A stretch of DNA of 64,000 bases from Prevotella sp. 10(H) (GCF_000711235.1 NZ_JOMI01000007.1:558001-622000); one strand, 5' to 3'. Shown: positions 9,220-19,290, counted from the first letter of the stretch. Translations and numbers: made by a program. Notes: a model not told the origin generated them from the letters alone.

Positions 9220-9701
9220 AAGCTCAATTCTTTGCTCATACATATACTGTTTGCATTTCCTTTATATTGCCCGAAATTTGGGATTTGTGAGTAGCCTTGT
9301 TTCAGATATAAGTTTATAGCCTCTGTTTGTTTACTGCCTGTCTCCAGTACAACAATCGTAAATTTCTCTTTAGCTGTCTGTTCCTCTAAATAGGATACTA
9401 TCTTTCCGGCAATGCCTTTACCTCTGAATTCAGGACTAACATATATCCTTTTTAATTCAACTGTTCTTTCATCCAGAATCTTGAAGCCGCCGCAACCAAC
9501 AGCTATATTATCTCTATATGCAAGTACTACAGCATCGAGAATAGAAGTAGAATTAAACTCATTCATCTTCGACTGATATTCTGTGCCGTAACGGGAATCC
9601 AAGTCTTCATTCAGGTTAGATACCAGCTTTTGAAAATCCTTATCATCCTTCTCTACTCTTATTATTCTAATCGTTCCTTCGCTTTGCATATATGAGTTCA
9701 T
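9216..9701 (-). CDS. GNAT-family N-acetyltransferase
   Basis: 161 residues with a single acetyltransferase_1 domain; the acetyl-CoA pyrophosphate-binding region is visible as ELKRIYVSPEFRGKGIAGKIVSYLEE, followed by INLYLKQGYSQIP. The acceptor is unknown. An internal ATG at 9689 is a possible alternative start. Its start overlaps the 3' end of the upstream GNAT gene and its TGA overlaps the start of the ACT gene, so three small genes form a tight minus-strand operon. Confidence 0.83.
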   Translation of the reverse strand: MNSYMQSEGTIRIIRVEKDDKDFQKLVSNLNEDLDSRYGTEYQSKMNEFNSTSILDAVVLAYRDNIAVGCGGFKILDERTVELKRIYVSPEFRGKGIAGKIVSYLEEQTAKEKFTIVVLETGSKQTEAINLYLKQGYSQIPNFGQYKGNANSICMSKELSL

Positions 9702-10170
9702 CTAAATATTCTCCATTCTTATAAAGGACTTTTTCCAGCTCGGCTTCAAGTACAAACCCGGCTTTTTCCAGTACACGTTGCGATTGAATATTTGTGCCGA
9801 AAGGACGGGCAAATATCCTGTTGATATCGAATGTTATGAATCCGTATTCTACAATCTCTTTAATTGCTCTTGGCATAATGCCGTGTCCCCAATATTCTTC
9901 CGATAGCCAGTAGCCCATTTCTGCATTCTTACTATGGATGTCGGTTTGGGGAAATATGCCAATAGAACCTACTGCTTCTCCATGAACGTCAATAGCGAAT
10001 ATTTGAGCCGGCTTTTGGATTGCTATTTTGGACAGAAATCTTTCTCCGGCAGCTATAGTATAAGGATAAGGAAAACCATCGGTTAGAAATCTTGCTATAT
10101 TATAATTATTGGCATGTTTTGTCAGACTTTCTAAGTCGCTATCTTTCCATTCCCGTAAAGTGAAGTCCAT
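9667..10170 (-). CDS. RimJ/RimL-type GNAT N-acetyltransferase
   Basis: 167 residues from the chosen ATG at 10170 (MDFTLREW). RimJ/RimL hallmarks are present: IGIFPQTD…NAEMGYWLSEEYWGHGIMPRAIKEIV, then RIFARPFGTNIQSQRVLEKAGFVLEAELEKVLYKNGEYLDELIY. Members acetylate protein N-termini, amino acids or small amines; the target cannot be told. An ATG 21 bp upstream (10191) is in frame, but a TAACTTTG -7-like box at 10189-10196 overlaps it, which favours the downstream start. Confidence 0.83.
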   Translation of the reverse strand: MDFTLREWKDSDLESLTKHANNYNIARFLTDGFPYPYTIAAGERFLSKIAIQKPAQIFAIDVHGEAVGSIGIFPQTDIHSKNAEMGYWLSEEYWGHGIMPRAIKEIVEYGFITFDINRIFARPFGTNIQSQRVLEKAGFVLEAELEKVLYKNGEYLDELIYAKRRND

Positions 10171-10188
10171 ATCGTTTAGTTTTGAAAT

Positions 10189-10196
10189 CAAAGTTA
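10189..10196 (-). promoter_or_regulatory. Candidate -7 box (TAACTTTG) for the GNAT/ACT operon
   Basis: On the minus strand the sequence reads TAACTTTG, matching the Bacteroidetes TAnnTTTG box, about 19 nt before the chosen start. No clear TTTG element is seen at -33, so this rests on the -7 box only. Confidence 0.4.
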
Positions 10197-10313
10197 ATTC
10201 TATTATCCGGATTTGTTAAGTGCTTGTAAAAAAATATGAAGACAGGTTATGGAATATGGCTCAAAAATCTATCTATGAGATAAACACAAATATTCATTTT
10301 AAATATATAACCT

Positions 10314-12119
10314 ATGAAAGCTTCTGTAATTTGTATAGCCGTTTTATCAGGAATAATGCTGTTTTCGTGTGGTAATAAGAATACGAAAACTACGTCGCCT
10401 ACCGATACTCCAATTGCTCAGGTGGAACCTCAGTCAGATATTTTAGAAGACCCTGTACCTCCGCCCCCTCAGGCAGAAATATTTGCGCCCCCTGTTGTAA
10501 TGAATGATGAAGTAATATCCGATCAGGATGAAATACAGATGTCAGCAAACGAGCTTAAAGCTTCGGACGATAAACATGCAATTGAAATTATAGAATTAAC
10601 GAATCATAAAATAGTTGTTGAAGAAAGCGAAGCCCCAGCGGTTTTTTGCTATGTGGAGTCGCCTCGCGAATCATCCTACGACAGGCAACGGAATGAAGAA
10701 TACAGCCAGTTTGCAGAGAATAAATTCCATATGGTAAAAGAAGAGCCGCTTTCGACTTTCTCCGTAGATGTGGATGCTGCATCTTACAGCAATATGCGGC
10801 GCTTTATCAATCGGGGAGAGTTGCCATATAAGGATGCCGTACGGATTGAGGAATTGATAAACTATTTCAGTTATGATTACCCTGAACCGACGGGCGAAGA
10901 TCCTGTAAGAATAGCAGGGGAAATAGGCGCATGTCCTTGGAATCCGCAGAATAGATTAGTAAGGATAGGGCTGAAAGCTAAAAGTCTGGCTTCGGATAAT
11001 CTTCCGGCTTCTAACTTTGTGTTCCTTATCGATGTGTCGGGTTCTATGAGAGGGCCTACACGCCTCGATCTGGTAAAGTCATCTCTTAAACTCTTGGTGA
11101 ACAACCTGCGGAAGAAAGACCGTGTTGCCATTGTAGTATATGCAGGTTCGGCAGGCGAGGTACTACCTTCGACATCGGGTGCCAACAAACAAAAGATAAA
11201 AGAGGCTTTGAACAACTTATCAGCCGGAGGTTCTACAGCCGGAGGAGCAGGCATTCAAATGGCATATAAGATAGCGAAGCAGAACTTCATTAAAGGAGGC
11301 AATAACCGTATCATATTATGTACAGACGGTGACTTCAATGTGGGAGTATCCAGCAATGAGGGTTTACAGCAAATGATAGAAACCGAGAGAAAGTCCGGCG
11401 TATTCCTTTCCATACTCGGTTATGGCATGGGTAATTATAAGGATAGTAAGATGCAGACTCTTTCGCAGGCCGGCAACGGAAATCATGCTTATATCGACAA
11501 TCTGCAGGAAGCTAATAAGGTACTTGTTAATGAATTCGGAGCGACTATGTATACTGTCGCTAAAGATGTGAAACTACAGATAGAATTCAACCCGAAGAAA
11601 GTACAGGCATACCGTTTAGTAGGTTATGAAACCCGCATGCTGAATAAAGAAGACTTTAACGACGATAAGAAAGATGCCGGAGAAATGGGCGCCGGACATA
11701 CCGTAACGGCTTTGTATGAAGTGGTACCTGTAGGCGTCAAAATGAATGTGGCCGGGAATGTTGACCCGTTGAAATATCAGGCTGAGAATAAGTCGCCACT
11801 TCAAAGACAATTGGATAACAGCATGTATCCCGACCTTCTTACCGTGAAGCTAAGATACAAACAACCCAATGGAGATAAGAGCAAGAAAATAGAGCTGCCA
11901 TTAATCGATAATTACCGGAATGAAGTATCGGATGATTTTCGCTTTGCTGCTGCTGTTGCCATGTTCGGGCAAGTTATGAAAGATTCCGAATACAAGGGAG
12001 AAGGTTCTTATGATAAGGCTATCGAATTGGCACAATCCGGTTTCGGAAGCGACTCACAAGGATACAGACGGGAATTTGTCCGTCTGGTGGAAACGGCTAA
12101 AGGTTTGGCTAAAAATTAG
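10314..12119 (+). CDS. YfbK-like von Willebrand factor A lipoprotein
   Basis: 601 residues. Lipobox LFSC (Cys19) marks an envelope lipoprotein. After a low-complexity Pro/Glu-rich linker comes the vWF_A N-terminal region (EEPLSTFSVDVDAASYSNMRRFINRGELP), then a vWA domain with MIDAS motif DVSGSM near residue 242 and T/D residues in LCTDGDFNVGV, then the DUF3520 C-terminal region (FRFAAAVAMFGQVMKDSEYKGEGSYD). This is the full YfbK architecture. The family's role is not established; a metal-dependent adhesion or complex-assembly function is likely. Monocistronic, with a terminator directly after. Confidence 0.88.
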   Translation: MKASVICIAVLSGIMLFSCGNKNTKTTSPTDTPIAQVEPQSDILEDPVPPPPQAEIFAPPVVMNDEVISDQDEIQMSANELKASDDKHAIEIIELTNHKIVVEESEAPAVFCYVESPRESSYDRQRNEEYSQFAENKFHMVKEEPLSTFSVDVDAASYSNMRRFINRGELPYKDAVRIEELINYFSYDYPEPTGEDPVRIAGEIGACPWNPQNRLVRIGLKAKSLASDNLPASNFVFLIDVSGSMRGPTRLDLVKSSLKLLVNNLRKKDRVAIVVYAGSAGEVLPSTSGANKQKIKEALNNLSAGGSTAGGAGIQMAYKIAKQNFIKGGNNRIILCTDGDFNVGVSSNEGLQQMIETERKSGVFLSILGYGMGNYKDSKMQTLSQAGNGNHAYIDNLQEANKVLVNEFGATMYTVAKDVKLQIEFNPKKVQAYRLVGYETRMLNKEDFNDDKKDAGEMGAGHTVTALYEVVPVGVKMNVAGNVDPLKYQAENKSPLQRQLDNSMYPDLLTVKLRYKQPNGDKSKKIELPLIDNYRNEVSDDFRFAAAVAMFGQVMKDSEYKGEGSYDKAIELAQSGFGSDSQGYRREFVRLVETAKGLAKN

Positions 12120-12160
12120 CGGAGCAATATACTAAACTACTACTCGCTTTGTGGAGATGA

Positions 12161-12192
12161 AAGAGGATGCCGTCCGCGGGCATCCTCTTTTC
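12161..12192 (+). terminator. Rho-independent terminator
   Basis: Perfect 11-bp stem 12161-12171 / 12179-12189 (AAGAGGATGCC / GGCATCCTCTT) with a 7-nt loop and a T-run to 12192. It ends the vWA gene before the convergent M13 peptidase. Confidence 0.9.
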
Positions 12193-12208
12193 TGTATTCT
12201 TAGGTTAA

Positions 12209-14254
12209 TTACCAGATATCGGCACGTTTTTCCTTCGGTATGTACAGTGAATCTTTCTCTGATATTCCGAATGCTTTGTACCATGCATCCATATGAGGAA
12301 GAGGCCCGTTTACGCGCCATTCGCCAAGAGAATGAGGGTCGGTTTTTGTCCTGCGAAGCATTTCTTCATCGCGGATATTTCCTGCCCATACTCCGGCATA
12401 AGAAAGGAAGAATCGTTGCTCAGGGGTGAATCCGTCTATTTTCTCTCCGGCTTTAGCTTGGTCTGTTTTTTCAAAAGCATTGTAAGATATCTGTAATCCG
12501 CCGAAGTCGCCAATATTCTCACCAAGGGTAAAATCTCCGTTGGCAAATACCCCCGGCAATACTTCTATATTATTGAAATGCTGAACCAATACCTGCGCTC
12601 TTTCGGTAAACTTCTTGGAATCGTCGGCTGTCCACCAGTCGGCAAGGTTTCCGTCTTTATCGTATTTGCTGCCCTGGTCGTCAAAGCCATGCGACATTTC
12701 GTGGCCGATAACTACCCCGATTGCTCCGTAATTGACAGCATCGTCAGCATCCATATAGAAGAATGGCGGTTGTAATATTCCGGCAGGGAAACATATTTCG
12801 TTAGTTGTCGGGTTATAATATGCATTTACCATTTGCGGTGGCATATGCCATTCCGACCTGTCGACAGGCTTGTCGATTTTCTTTATCATCTCATTGTATG
12901 AGAACTTGTTTGCACGGACGATGTTTGCCCAGTAGCTGTCATCTTTCTTTACTTCAAGGCTAGTATAATCTTTCCATTTATCCGGATATCCTATTTTTAC
13001 ATTAAATGTATTCAACTTTTCCTGAGCCTTTTCCTTTGTTTCGGCACTCATCCATGTGAGATTATTGATGCGTTCACCTAATGTGCTTTGTAGGTTCTTT
13101 ACCAACTTAAGCATTTTATCTTTCGCTTCGGCAGGGAAGTACTTCGCAACATACATTTGCCCTACAGCCTCACTAAGTGAATTGTCTACCATGTTTACAG
13201 TTCGTTTCCAGCGTGGCTGCAATACTTTACGACCACTCAGCTGTTTTCCGTAAAAATTGAAATCAGCATTTACAAAATCGTCGCTAAGGGAAGTTGCCGC
13301 TGCATTTATCAGATTCCACGAAAGATAAACTTTCAGGTCTTCGATAGGAGCTGTTTGTATTAGTTTTACAGCTGTAGCAACCGGCTCTATCTGGCATACA
13401 TTCAATTCTGTAAACCCTTTGACATCCGCAGCATCGAAAAACATTTGCCAATCAAATGCAGCCACAGATTTGTTAAGGTCTTCCACCTTCATCTTATGAT
13501 AGTTAAGTTCCGGCCTGCGGGTGTCTTCTTTCTTGAAGTGGTCTTTAGCCAGTGCAGTTTCGATTTTAAGTATGGCGTCTGCCGATTTTGCAGCATCTGC
13601 ATCTGCGTAGCCGGCATTTACGAACTGTGTTTTAATCAGTTCGGAGTAGCCTTTGCGTAATGCAACAGATGTTGAATCGGTAGCGAGGTAATAATCACGC
13701 TCGCCAAGTCCCAAGCCGCCCTGATATAGCTGAACTATGTTCATCGAACTGTTTTTATCATCTGCTCCTACATAAATAGTGAAAAAAGGAGAATTTGCAT
13801 ACATTCTCAATTCTCCGGCTAGCTTTATAATATCTTCTTTGCTCGATGCTTTATTTATTGCATCCAGCTGCTCTTTCAGAGGTTGTACACCTTCTGAATT
13901 CAGCTTGGTACTATCCATACCTAAAGCAAATAGGTCACCGATTTTTTGTTCTACCGATCCTTGCTTATGCTCAGTGGTACCCAGTTCCTCGATAAGTCCT
14001 TTAATCTGTTTCTGATTGTTTTCTATTAACAGTTCGAAAGAACCATATCTTGAATATTCGTCTTTTATCGGATGAGCCTTAGCCCAGCCGCCTGTAGCGT
14101 ATTGATAAAAATCATTGCCGGGGATAGCTGTCGTATCCAGATTGGCAATATCAAAGTTTTTTGTTTCCACTTTCGTCTGAGTGTTAGTCTTGTCTTTGCA
14201 ACTTATTGAAGCAAAGGCGAGAACAGCAATTGGTAAATAATAAATTGTTCTCAT
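12209..14254 (-). CDS. pepO: M13-family zinc metallopeptidase (PepO/neprilysin-like) lipoprotein
   Basis: 681 residues, normal for M13. A lipoprotein signal (ASISC) precedes the Peptidase_M13_N domain; the catalytic domain has HEMSH (His518, Glu519, His522) and the third zinc ligand Glu579 with Asp583 in ENIGDFGG. The family consensus is ENxADxGG, so the Ala to Gly change is a mild variation. The C-terminus ends in RADIW, resembling the usual CxVW end. These enzymes cleave oligopeptides outside the cytoplasm. Transcribed alone; 75 bp separate it from the upstream ABC-F gene. Confidence 0.92.
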   Translation of the reverse strand: MRTIYYLPIAVLAFASISCKDKTNTQTKVETKNFDIANLDTTAIPGNDFYQYATGGWAKAHPIKDEYSRYGSFELLIENNQKQIKGLIEELGTTEHKQGSVEQKIGDLFALGMDSTKLNSEGVQPLKEQLDAINKASSKEDIIKLAGELRMYANSPFFTIYVGADDKNSSMNIVQLYQGGLGLGERDYYLATDSTSVALRKGYSELIKTQFVNAGYADADAAKSADAILKIETALAKDHFKKEDTRRPELNYHKMKVEDLNKSVAAFDWQMFFDAADVKGFTELNVCQIEPVATAVKLIQTAPIEDLKVYLSWNLINAAATSLSDDFVNADFNFYGKQLSGRKVLQPRWKRTVNMVDNSLSEAVGQMYVAKYFPAEAKDKMLKLVKNLQSTLGERINNLTWMSAETKEKAQEKLNTFNVKIGYPDKWKDYTSLEVKKDDSYWANIVRANKFSYNEMIKKIDKPVDRSEWHMPPQMVNAYYNPTTNEICFPAGILQPPFFYMDADDAVNYGAIGVVIGHEMSHGFDDQGSKYDKDGNLADWWTADDSKKFTERAQVLVQHFNNIEVLPGVFANGDFTLGENIGDFGGLQISYNAFEKTDQAKAGEKIDGFTPEQRFFLSYAGVWAGNIRDEEMLRRTKTDPHSLGEWRVNGPLPHMDAWYKAFGISEKDSLYIPKEKRADIW

Positions 14255-14329
14255 CTTTTAGTTTTAATTTATTAGTATGTAAGTTTCATTTTAACAAATC
14301 TATTGGAATATAGTTCTATCCGTACAGAA

Positions 14330-16282
14330 TTATGGCTGATTTTTATTCAACTCTTCCAGTTCCGTTGTAAACTCTTCCCATTGCTTCATATCATTTTCCA
14401 GTTCTTTAGTCAGTTGCCCGTGCCTTTCGAATAGAGAAGTATCAGCGGCGCTTTCGGGTGTTGCAAGCTTAGCTTCTATTTCAGCTTTTTCGGTTTCTTT
14501 CTTTTCTATAAGCTGCTCTATTTCCGATATCTGCTTTTCTGCACGTTTTATCTGACGGCTGAGTTCTTTCCGTTCTTCATACGACAGCTTGATTTCAGGC
14601 TTTTCTACTGTTTTTTGTTCATTATTAGCTTTTGAAGCAGAATTAGATGTACCTATCTCTAATTCTTTCAGGCTATCCATTTTTTTCTTTTCAAGGAACT
14701 CATAGATGCCGCCAAGATGTTCTTTTACCTGTTGATTTCCGAATTCATATACTTTGTCCACCAATCCGTTAAGGAAATCACGGTCGTGCGATACAACTAT
14801 TACTGTACCCTCGAATTCTTTCAAAGCACCTTTTAATACGTCTTTAGAACGCATATCGAGGTGATTGGTCGGTTCATCGAGAATGAGTAGGTTTACCGGC
14901 TCCAACAATAGGCGAATCATTGCCAGCCGGCTGCGTTCACCCCCTGATAATACCTTCACTTTCTTATCCGAAGCCTCTCCTCCAAACATGAAAGCGCCAA
15001 GTATATCCCTTATTTTTGTACGGATATCGCCAACCGCTACATAGTCGATAGTTTCGAATACGGTCAGGTTTTCATCCAATAGTTGTGCCTGATTCTGAGC
15101 GAAGTATCCTATTTTTACATTATGTCCGAGTTCCAGCTTTCCTTTAAAATCTATCTCATTCATAATACATTTTACGAGTGTAGACTTACCCTCACCATTC
15201 TTACCCACAAAAGCCACTTTATCACCTCTGTTGATTGTGAATGTTACATTCTTGAATATCAGATGGTCGCCGTAGCTTTTCTCTACATCCTCTGCTATCA
15301 CCGGATAAGAACCTGAACGCGGCGCCGGAGGAAATTTGAGGTGTAGCATGGCATTATCTTCATCGTCCACTTCGAGCCGTTCCAACTTATCCAGTTGTTT
15401 TATGCGGGATTGCACCTGTACGGCCTTAGTCGCTTTGTAGCGGAACCGTTCTATAAACTCCTCTGTTTTTTGTATCTGCTTCTGCTGATTCTCAAAGGCA
15501 CGCATCTGATGCTCGCGGTGTTCCTTACGCAATTCGACGTACTTGGAATAAGGCACTTTATAATCGTAAATGCGCCCCAGAGATATCTCGATAGTACGCA
15601 GTGTAACGGCATCGAGGAATGCACGGTCATGTGATACGAGGATAACGGCATTCGCCCTCGTTGCCAGAAAATTTTCGAGCCATTGGATAGATTCTATATC
15701 CAGATGGTTGGTCGGTTCGTCCAACAGCAATACATCAGGCCGTTGGAGTAATATCTTTGCCAGCTCGATACGCATACGCCAGCCACCACTGAACTCGCTG
15801 GTAGGACGGTCAAAATCGGTGCGCTTGAATCCAAGCCCGGCAAGGGTCTTTTCTATCTCCGCCTGAAAGTTATTTCCTCCCGACATCATAAACTGCTCAT
15901 TGAGATAAGATGATCTCTCTATCAGATTATGATAGGCATCCGACTCATAGTCTGTCCTTTCTGCCAGTTGTTTATTCACATATTCCAATTCAGCTTCCAT
16001 TTTCTGTATGTGCTCAAAGGCAAGCGATGCTTCTTCAAAGACAGTATTGCCTTCTTTGAGCGTCATATGCTGGGGCAGATAGCCGATAGTTAAATCTTTC
16101 GGATAGGCAATGTTACCTCTTGTAGGCGGCTGAATACCTGCAAATATCTTAAGCATGGTAGATTTACCTGCGCCGTTTTTGCCTACGAGCGCTATCCTGT
16201 CTTTTTTATTTACAACAAACGATATGCTGTCGAAAAGGGTAAATCCTCCGAACTCTACCGTTAGTCCTTCTACTGAAATCAC
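14330..16282 (-). CDS. ABC-F family ATP-binding protein (Uup/YdiF-like)
   Basis: 650 residues with two ABC domains and no membrane domain. Domain 1: Walker A GKNGAGKST, signature SGGWRMR, Walker B LLLDEPTNHLD. Domain 2: GKNGEGKST, LSGGERSRLAM, LLILDEPTNHLD. A charged inter-domain linker (EHREHQMRAFENQQKQIQ) and a C-terminal coiled coil (~residues 545-645) are as in Uup/ABCF proteins. Family members bind the ribosomal E site and rescue or regulate translation. No resistance-type extension is apparent, so a housekeeping role is likely. A TACTTTTG box at 16307-16314 precedes the gene. Confidence 0.92.
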   Translation of the reverse strand: MISVEGLTVEFGGFTLFDSISFVVNKKDRIALVGKNGAGKSTMLKIFAGIQPPTRGNIAYPKDLTIGYLPQHMTLKEGNTVFEEASLAFEHIQKMEAELEYVNKQLAERTDYESDAYHNLIERSSYLNEQFMMSGGNNFQAEIEKTLAGLGFKRTDFDRPTSEFSGGWRMRIELAKILLQRPDVLLLDEPTNHLDIESIQWLENFLATRANAVILVSHDRAFLDAVTLRTIEISLGRIYDYKVPYSKYVELRKEHREHQMRAFENQQKQIQKTEEFIERFRYKATKAVQVQSRIKQLDKLERLEVDDEDNAMLHLKFPPAPRSGSYPVIAEDVEKSYGDHLIFKNVTFTINRGDKVAFVGKNGEGKSTLVKCIMNEIDFKGKLELGHNVKIGYFAQNQAQLLDENLTVFETIDYVAVGDIRTKIRDILGAFMFGGEASDKKVKVLSGGERSRLAMIRLLLEPVNLLILDEPTNHLDMRSKDVLKGALKEFEGTVIVVSHDRDFLNGLVDKVYEFGNQQVKEHLGGIYEFLEKKKMDSLKELEIGTSNSASKANNEQKTVEKPEIKLSYEERKELSRQIKRAEKQISEIEQLIEKKETEKAEIEAKLATPESAADTSLFERHGQLTKELENDMKQWEEFTTELEELNKNQP

Positions 16283-16306
16283 AATGTATATTTTTTAAAA
16301 TCTATG

Positions 16307-16314
16307 CAAAAGTA
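16307..16314 (-). promoter_or_regulatory. Candidate -7 box (TACTTTTG) for the ABC-F gene
   Basis: Read on the minus strand, TACTTTTG matches TAnnTTTG and lies 25 bp before the start at 16282. A TTTG occurs upstream, 23 nt away, slightly longer than the usual 18-21 nt spacing. Confidence 0.45.
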
Positions 16315-16569
16315 GGTAATTTAATTGAGAGCAGATACAAAGTTTTAATTTTACATTCATTAACAAAATTTAGTTAAAAGGTAACAAAAGTAACGGATTT
16401 TTCAGTTAGCAGTCAACAGTTATCAGTGAACAATGATTATCTCGCAAAGGCACTCATTCGCAAAAGTAACAAAAGTAACAGAATTCCACCATTTACTTAT
16501 TATTTAAAATTTCAAAGAGCAGACAGTAAATAACCATACATTATAGATAAACAGCTAATGGTTTTATAC
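16315..16569. other. Intergenic region with dispersed short repeats
   Basis: No gene is seen. It holds a 28-nt sequence shared in inverse orientation with 58365-58392, another AAAAGTAACAAAAGTAACAG copy near 16461-16481, and a CAGTTAGCAGTCAACAG-type short iterated stretch at 16402-16431. These look like small dispersed intergenic repeats. Confidence 0.6.
16368..16395 (+). repeat. 28-nt dispersed repeat, copy 1
   Basis: Begins ATTTAGTTAAAAGG and ends AAAAGTAACG. Its exact reverse complement occurs at 58365-58392; the similarity extends about 6 nt further with two mismatches. Its complement contains TACTTTTG, a -7-like box. Confidence 0.85.
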
Positions 16570-16599
16570 AAAAAAATGCCGGATAAACATCCGGCATTT
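16570..16599 (-). terminator. Rho-independent terminator of the AsmA gene
   Basis: Perfect 11-bp stem 16574-16584 / 16589-16599 (AAATGCCGGAT / ATCCGGCATTT), AAAC loop; the plus-strand A-run at 16569-16576 is a T-tract on the minus strand. It lies 22 bp past the AsmA stop. Confidence 0.9.
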
Positions 16600-16620
16600 C
16601 AACTATATATTAGGTTTTTA

Positions 16621-19290
16621 TTATTCGGCAGGAGTTGATTCCCCTTCCAGTTTCTTAATCTGCTCTTCTGCTTTATTCCTCATATTCGTTGCTTGTTTTT
16701 CGGCCTCTTCTACAAGTTTTTTGCCTGCACCCTTTGCTGCTGCTTTTGCCAATGGATTGCTGCCTGCTTTTTCTATCAGGTTGTCCGATTGTTTTTTAGC
16801 TTCTTCCACTAATTTTTTCGCGGCATTATCTGTTTCAGTCCGTATCTTTTCTATCTGCTTGGCTTTTTCCTCTCCAAGAGAAGCAGTATTGCCATCGCTG
16901 TCTTTTCCTCCGAGCAGTCCACCGATGATCGATGATGCAGCATCGCCTACAAGTGCTTTGGTATCAACACCGATTTTCGGACTGGAGAATGTTCCGCCGA
17001 TAGTAATAGGTACGTTGTTTATATAATTATTGGCAAGGCTTTTCGGTAAAGTAACAGTTCCTTTATAATTGATGCTTTGGTCGAGCCCAGTCGAACCTTC
17101 CAGTTTCATCATGCCTCCGTTACCGATATTTATATTGAACGGCTTAGTGGTAATCTGCCCATTATTAATGGTAAATGGCAGATTCAGGTCTTTGGTAGAG
17201 AATGACTTCAATGCATCCGTCTTAAGTGCCGATGATAAGGCAGTCAGTGCAGCCACATTTTCTATTTTTACGTCACTGGTCTGCAGTGCCCCGTTTCCGG
17301 TAAGGCTGGCGAGGGTTTGCATAATAGATTGTCCGAGAGATGTATTAAATTTCAGATTCATAGAATAAGTACCTATCATATTTTCGAAGATAGGGGCGAA
17401 TTTCTGAATAGATTCGACCGATTTAAATGTCTCGGCAAAAGATACTTTAGACAAAGCAAGATCGAAATCAACTTTAGGATTTTTTGGGTCGGAAGTATTG
17501 TAAGAGCCGCTCACTTTACACGAACCGCCCAATGCATTTGCACTTACATTATTGAGTGATAAAATTCCGTTTTTGATACTCATACCGCCCGCCATATTGG
17601 TAATGTTGATCTTACCGTATATGATATGGTTTAATGCTGCATTCAGTGCAAAGTCTATATTCTTCGGTATGATTATATCTTCGGAAGTTGCCGTTGTATC
17701 GGCCGCTGCAGTACCTGCTGTTTCGCTGCTGATAAAATCATTGGCATTTAGATAACTCGATTTAATGTTTAGCTGACCTTTCAGTGTCTGGTCTTTCAAT
17801 GCATAAGCTATGAAGTTCTCGAGACGGCCATTTGCAGATATATCGTTCTTGCCAATTTTCACATCCAGAGAAGGCAGATTTACATAACGTGGTGTAAATT
17901 CGAGTGTAGCATTATTAATCCATACTTCCGGCATATCGGTCGCTTTGTATGCCATATTGTTCAGTTTCAGATTCCCGGATGCCGATACGCTTTCATACTG
18001 TTCTTTCTCGATAGCTGACATCCTTGTGGCAACATTTATATCGGCCGAAATAATACCGTTCAGTTCGGTTCCTTTATCGAGCGGATAAACTTCTTTAATC
18101 ATAGCCAGATTAATGGTACCATTGGCATGTGCTTTAAGGTTCGGGTCGCTCATTGGCGTAGTGATGTTTAGATTTCCACTAAAAGGATTCCCGCCCAGAT
18201 TGAAGCTAAACTTACTAATATCTACAACCATATTATCGAGTGAACCACCCTTACTATTTATTGCTACCGCAACATTGATATCGTTTACTGCCTTAGGCAA
18301 TGACGGATACTGGAACATCGCATCGTTTACCATAATCTTGACATCGAATGCCGGATAGGTTTCGTCCTGCATCAGACCTTTGATATATGCATCCAGCGAT
18401 GCTGTACCGGATGTTTTAATGTCTTTGAAGTCATTGGTATACATGGCTGGAAGCAGTGAAAGAATGTCTTTAAACTGAGTATCGGGTGCGTTCAGTTTCA
18501 AATCGAAATCCATACCTTCATAATCTTTTCCTATCATAGCAAAAGAGCCGTCGATAGATGCTTTCAACTCATTCAGTTGCAGATTACTTTCTGTAAATGT
18601 GAACTTCATATTATCGAAGTTGGCATTCAGTTTGGCATCAGCCTTTGCTTTTACTTTGCTCAGGTAAGGTATGCCGTCCATAATAAAGGACGTTTCATCG
18701 ATGGTTGAACCTATATTTAAAGTGGTTTCACTTGCAGAAAAGTCGCCCGATATATTAGCATTCAGCTTGTTCAGGATAACTTTCATTTTGGTAGAATCGT
18801 CCTGATAGATAACATTGCAATCATTCAGCGTTATCTTCTGCAAACTCAGGTTAAATGGTGTACTGCTTTCCACTTCGGCTTCAGTAGCAGTAGAATCTGC
18901 TTTCATGATATCGTAATTGGCGCGCCCGTCGGCCAGTATTTTGGCATAAACTGAAGCTTTATCCAAATTTATCTTGGATATTTTATAATTACTTCCGAAA
19001 AGGCTCATGATATCGATAGTCACACTTGCCGATTTTGCCTGTAATAAGGTGTCCTTTTCGAAATCTCCTACACCGATAATGCTGGCTTCGTCGAGTGATA
19101 AAGTTGCATTGGGAAAGTTGGAGAATAGGTTCAGACCGAAATCTTTGATATCTACTTTTGCATTCAGTTGCTCATTTGCAGCATTCAATACTGCGGTCTT
19201 AATCTTGTCTTTAAAAAGAAAAGGTATGGAAATCATAGCTACTATGATAACTGCCAATATTATACCTACAATAGTAAGTGCTTTTTTCAT
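16621..19290 (-). CDS. AsmA-family protein
   Basis: 889 residues. One N-terminal membrane segment (~residues 5-28) is followed by a large periplasmic beta-rich repeat region with AsmA features: LDEASIIGVGDFEKDTLLQAKSASVTIDI near the start and IQTAPF/LNLPFTINNGQITTKPFNINIGNGGMMKLEGSTGLDQSINYKGTV-like motifs near residues 705-760. The C-terminal ~110 residues are Lys/Glu/Ala-rich and predicted coiled coil. AsmA-like proteins are thought to bridge the envelope for lipid transport or to affect outer membrane assembly. Monocistronic, ended by a strong terminator. Confidence 0.88.
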   Translation of the reverse strand: MKKALTIVGIILAVIIVAMISIPFLFKDKIKTAVLNAANEQLNAKVDIKDFGLNLFSNFPNATLSLDEASIIGVGDFEKDTLLQAKSASVTIDIMSLFGSNYKISKINLDKASVYAKILADGRANYDIMKADSTATEAEVESSTPFNLSLQKITLNDCNVIYQDDSTKMKVILNKLNANISGDFSASETTLNIGSTIDETSFIMDGIPYLSKVKAKADAKLNANFDNMKFTFTESNLQLNELKASIDGSFAMIGKDYEGMDFDLKLNAPDTQFKDILSLLPAMYTNDFKDIKTSGTASLDAYIKGLMQDETYPAFDVKIMVNDAMFQYPSLPKAVNDINVAVAINSKGGSLDNMVVDISKFSFNLGGNPFSGNLNITTPMSDPNLKAHANGTINLAMIKEVYPLDKGTELNGIISADINVATRMSAIEKEQYESVSASGNLKLNNMAYKATDMPEVWINNATLEFTPRYVNLPSLDVKIGKNDISANGRLENFIAYALKDQTLKGQLNIKSSYLNANDFISSETAGTAAADTTATSEDIIIPKNIDFALNAALNHIIYGKINITNMAGGMSIKNGILSLNNVSANALGGSCKVSGSYNTSDPKNPKVDFDLALSKVSFAETFKSVESIQKFAPIFENMIGTYSMNLKFNTSLGQSIMQTLASLTGNGALQTSDVKIENVAALTALSSALKTDALKSFSTKDLNLPFTINNGQITTKPFNINIGNGGMMKLEGSTGLDQSINYKGTVTLPKSLANNYINNVPITIGGTFSSPKIGVDTKALVGDAASSIIGGLLGGKDSDGNTASLGEEKAKQIEKIRTETDNAAKKLVEEAKKQSDNLIEKAGSNPLAKAAAKGAGKKLVEEAEKQATNMRNKAEEQIKKLEGESTPAE

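Noticed and set aside
16721-17026. Long open frames on the plus strand opposite the AsmA, ABC-F, HerA and methyltransferase genes
   Set aside because: Their translations show no family motif and mirror the codon pattern of the well-supported minus-strand genes.
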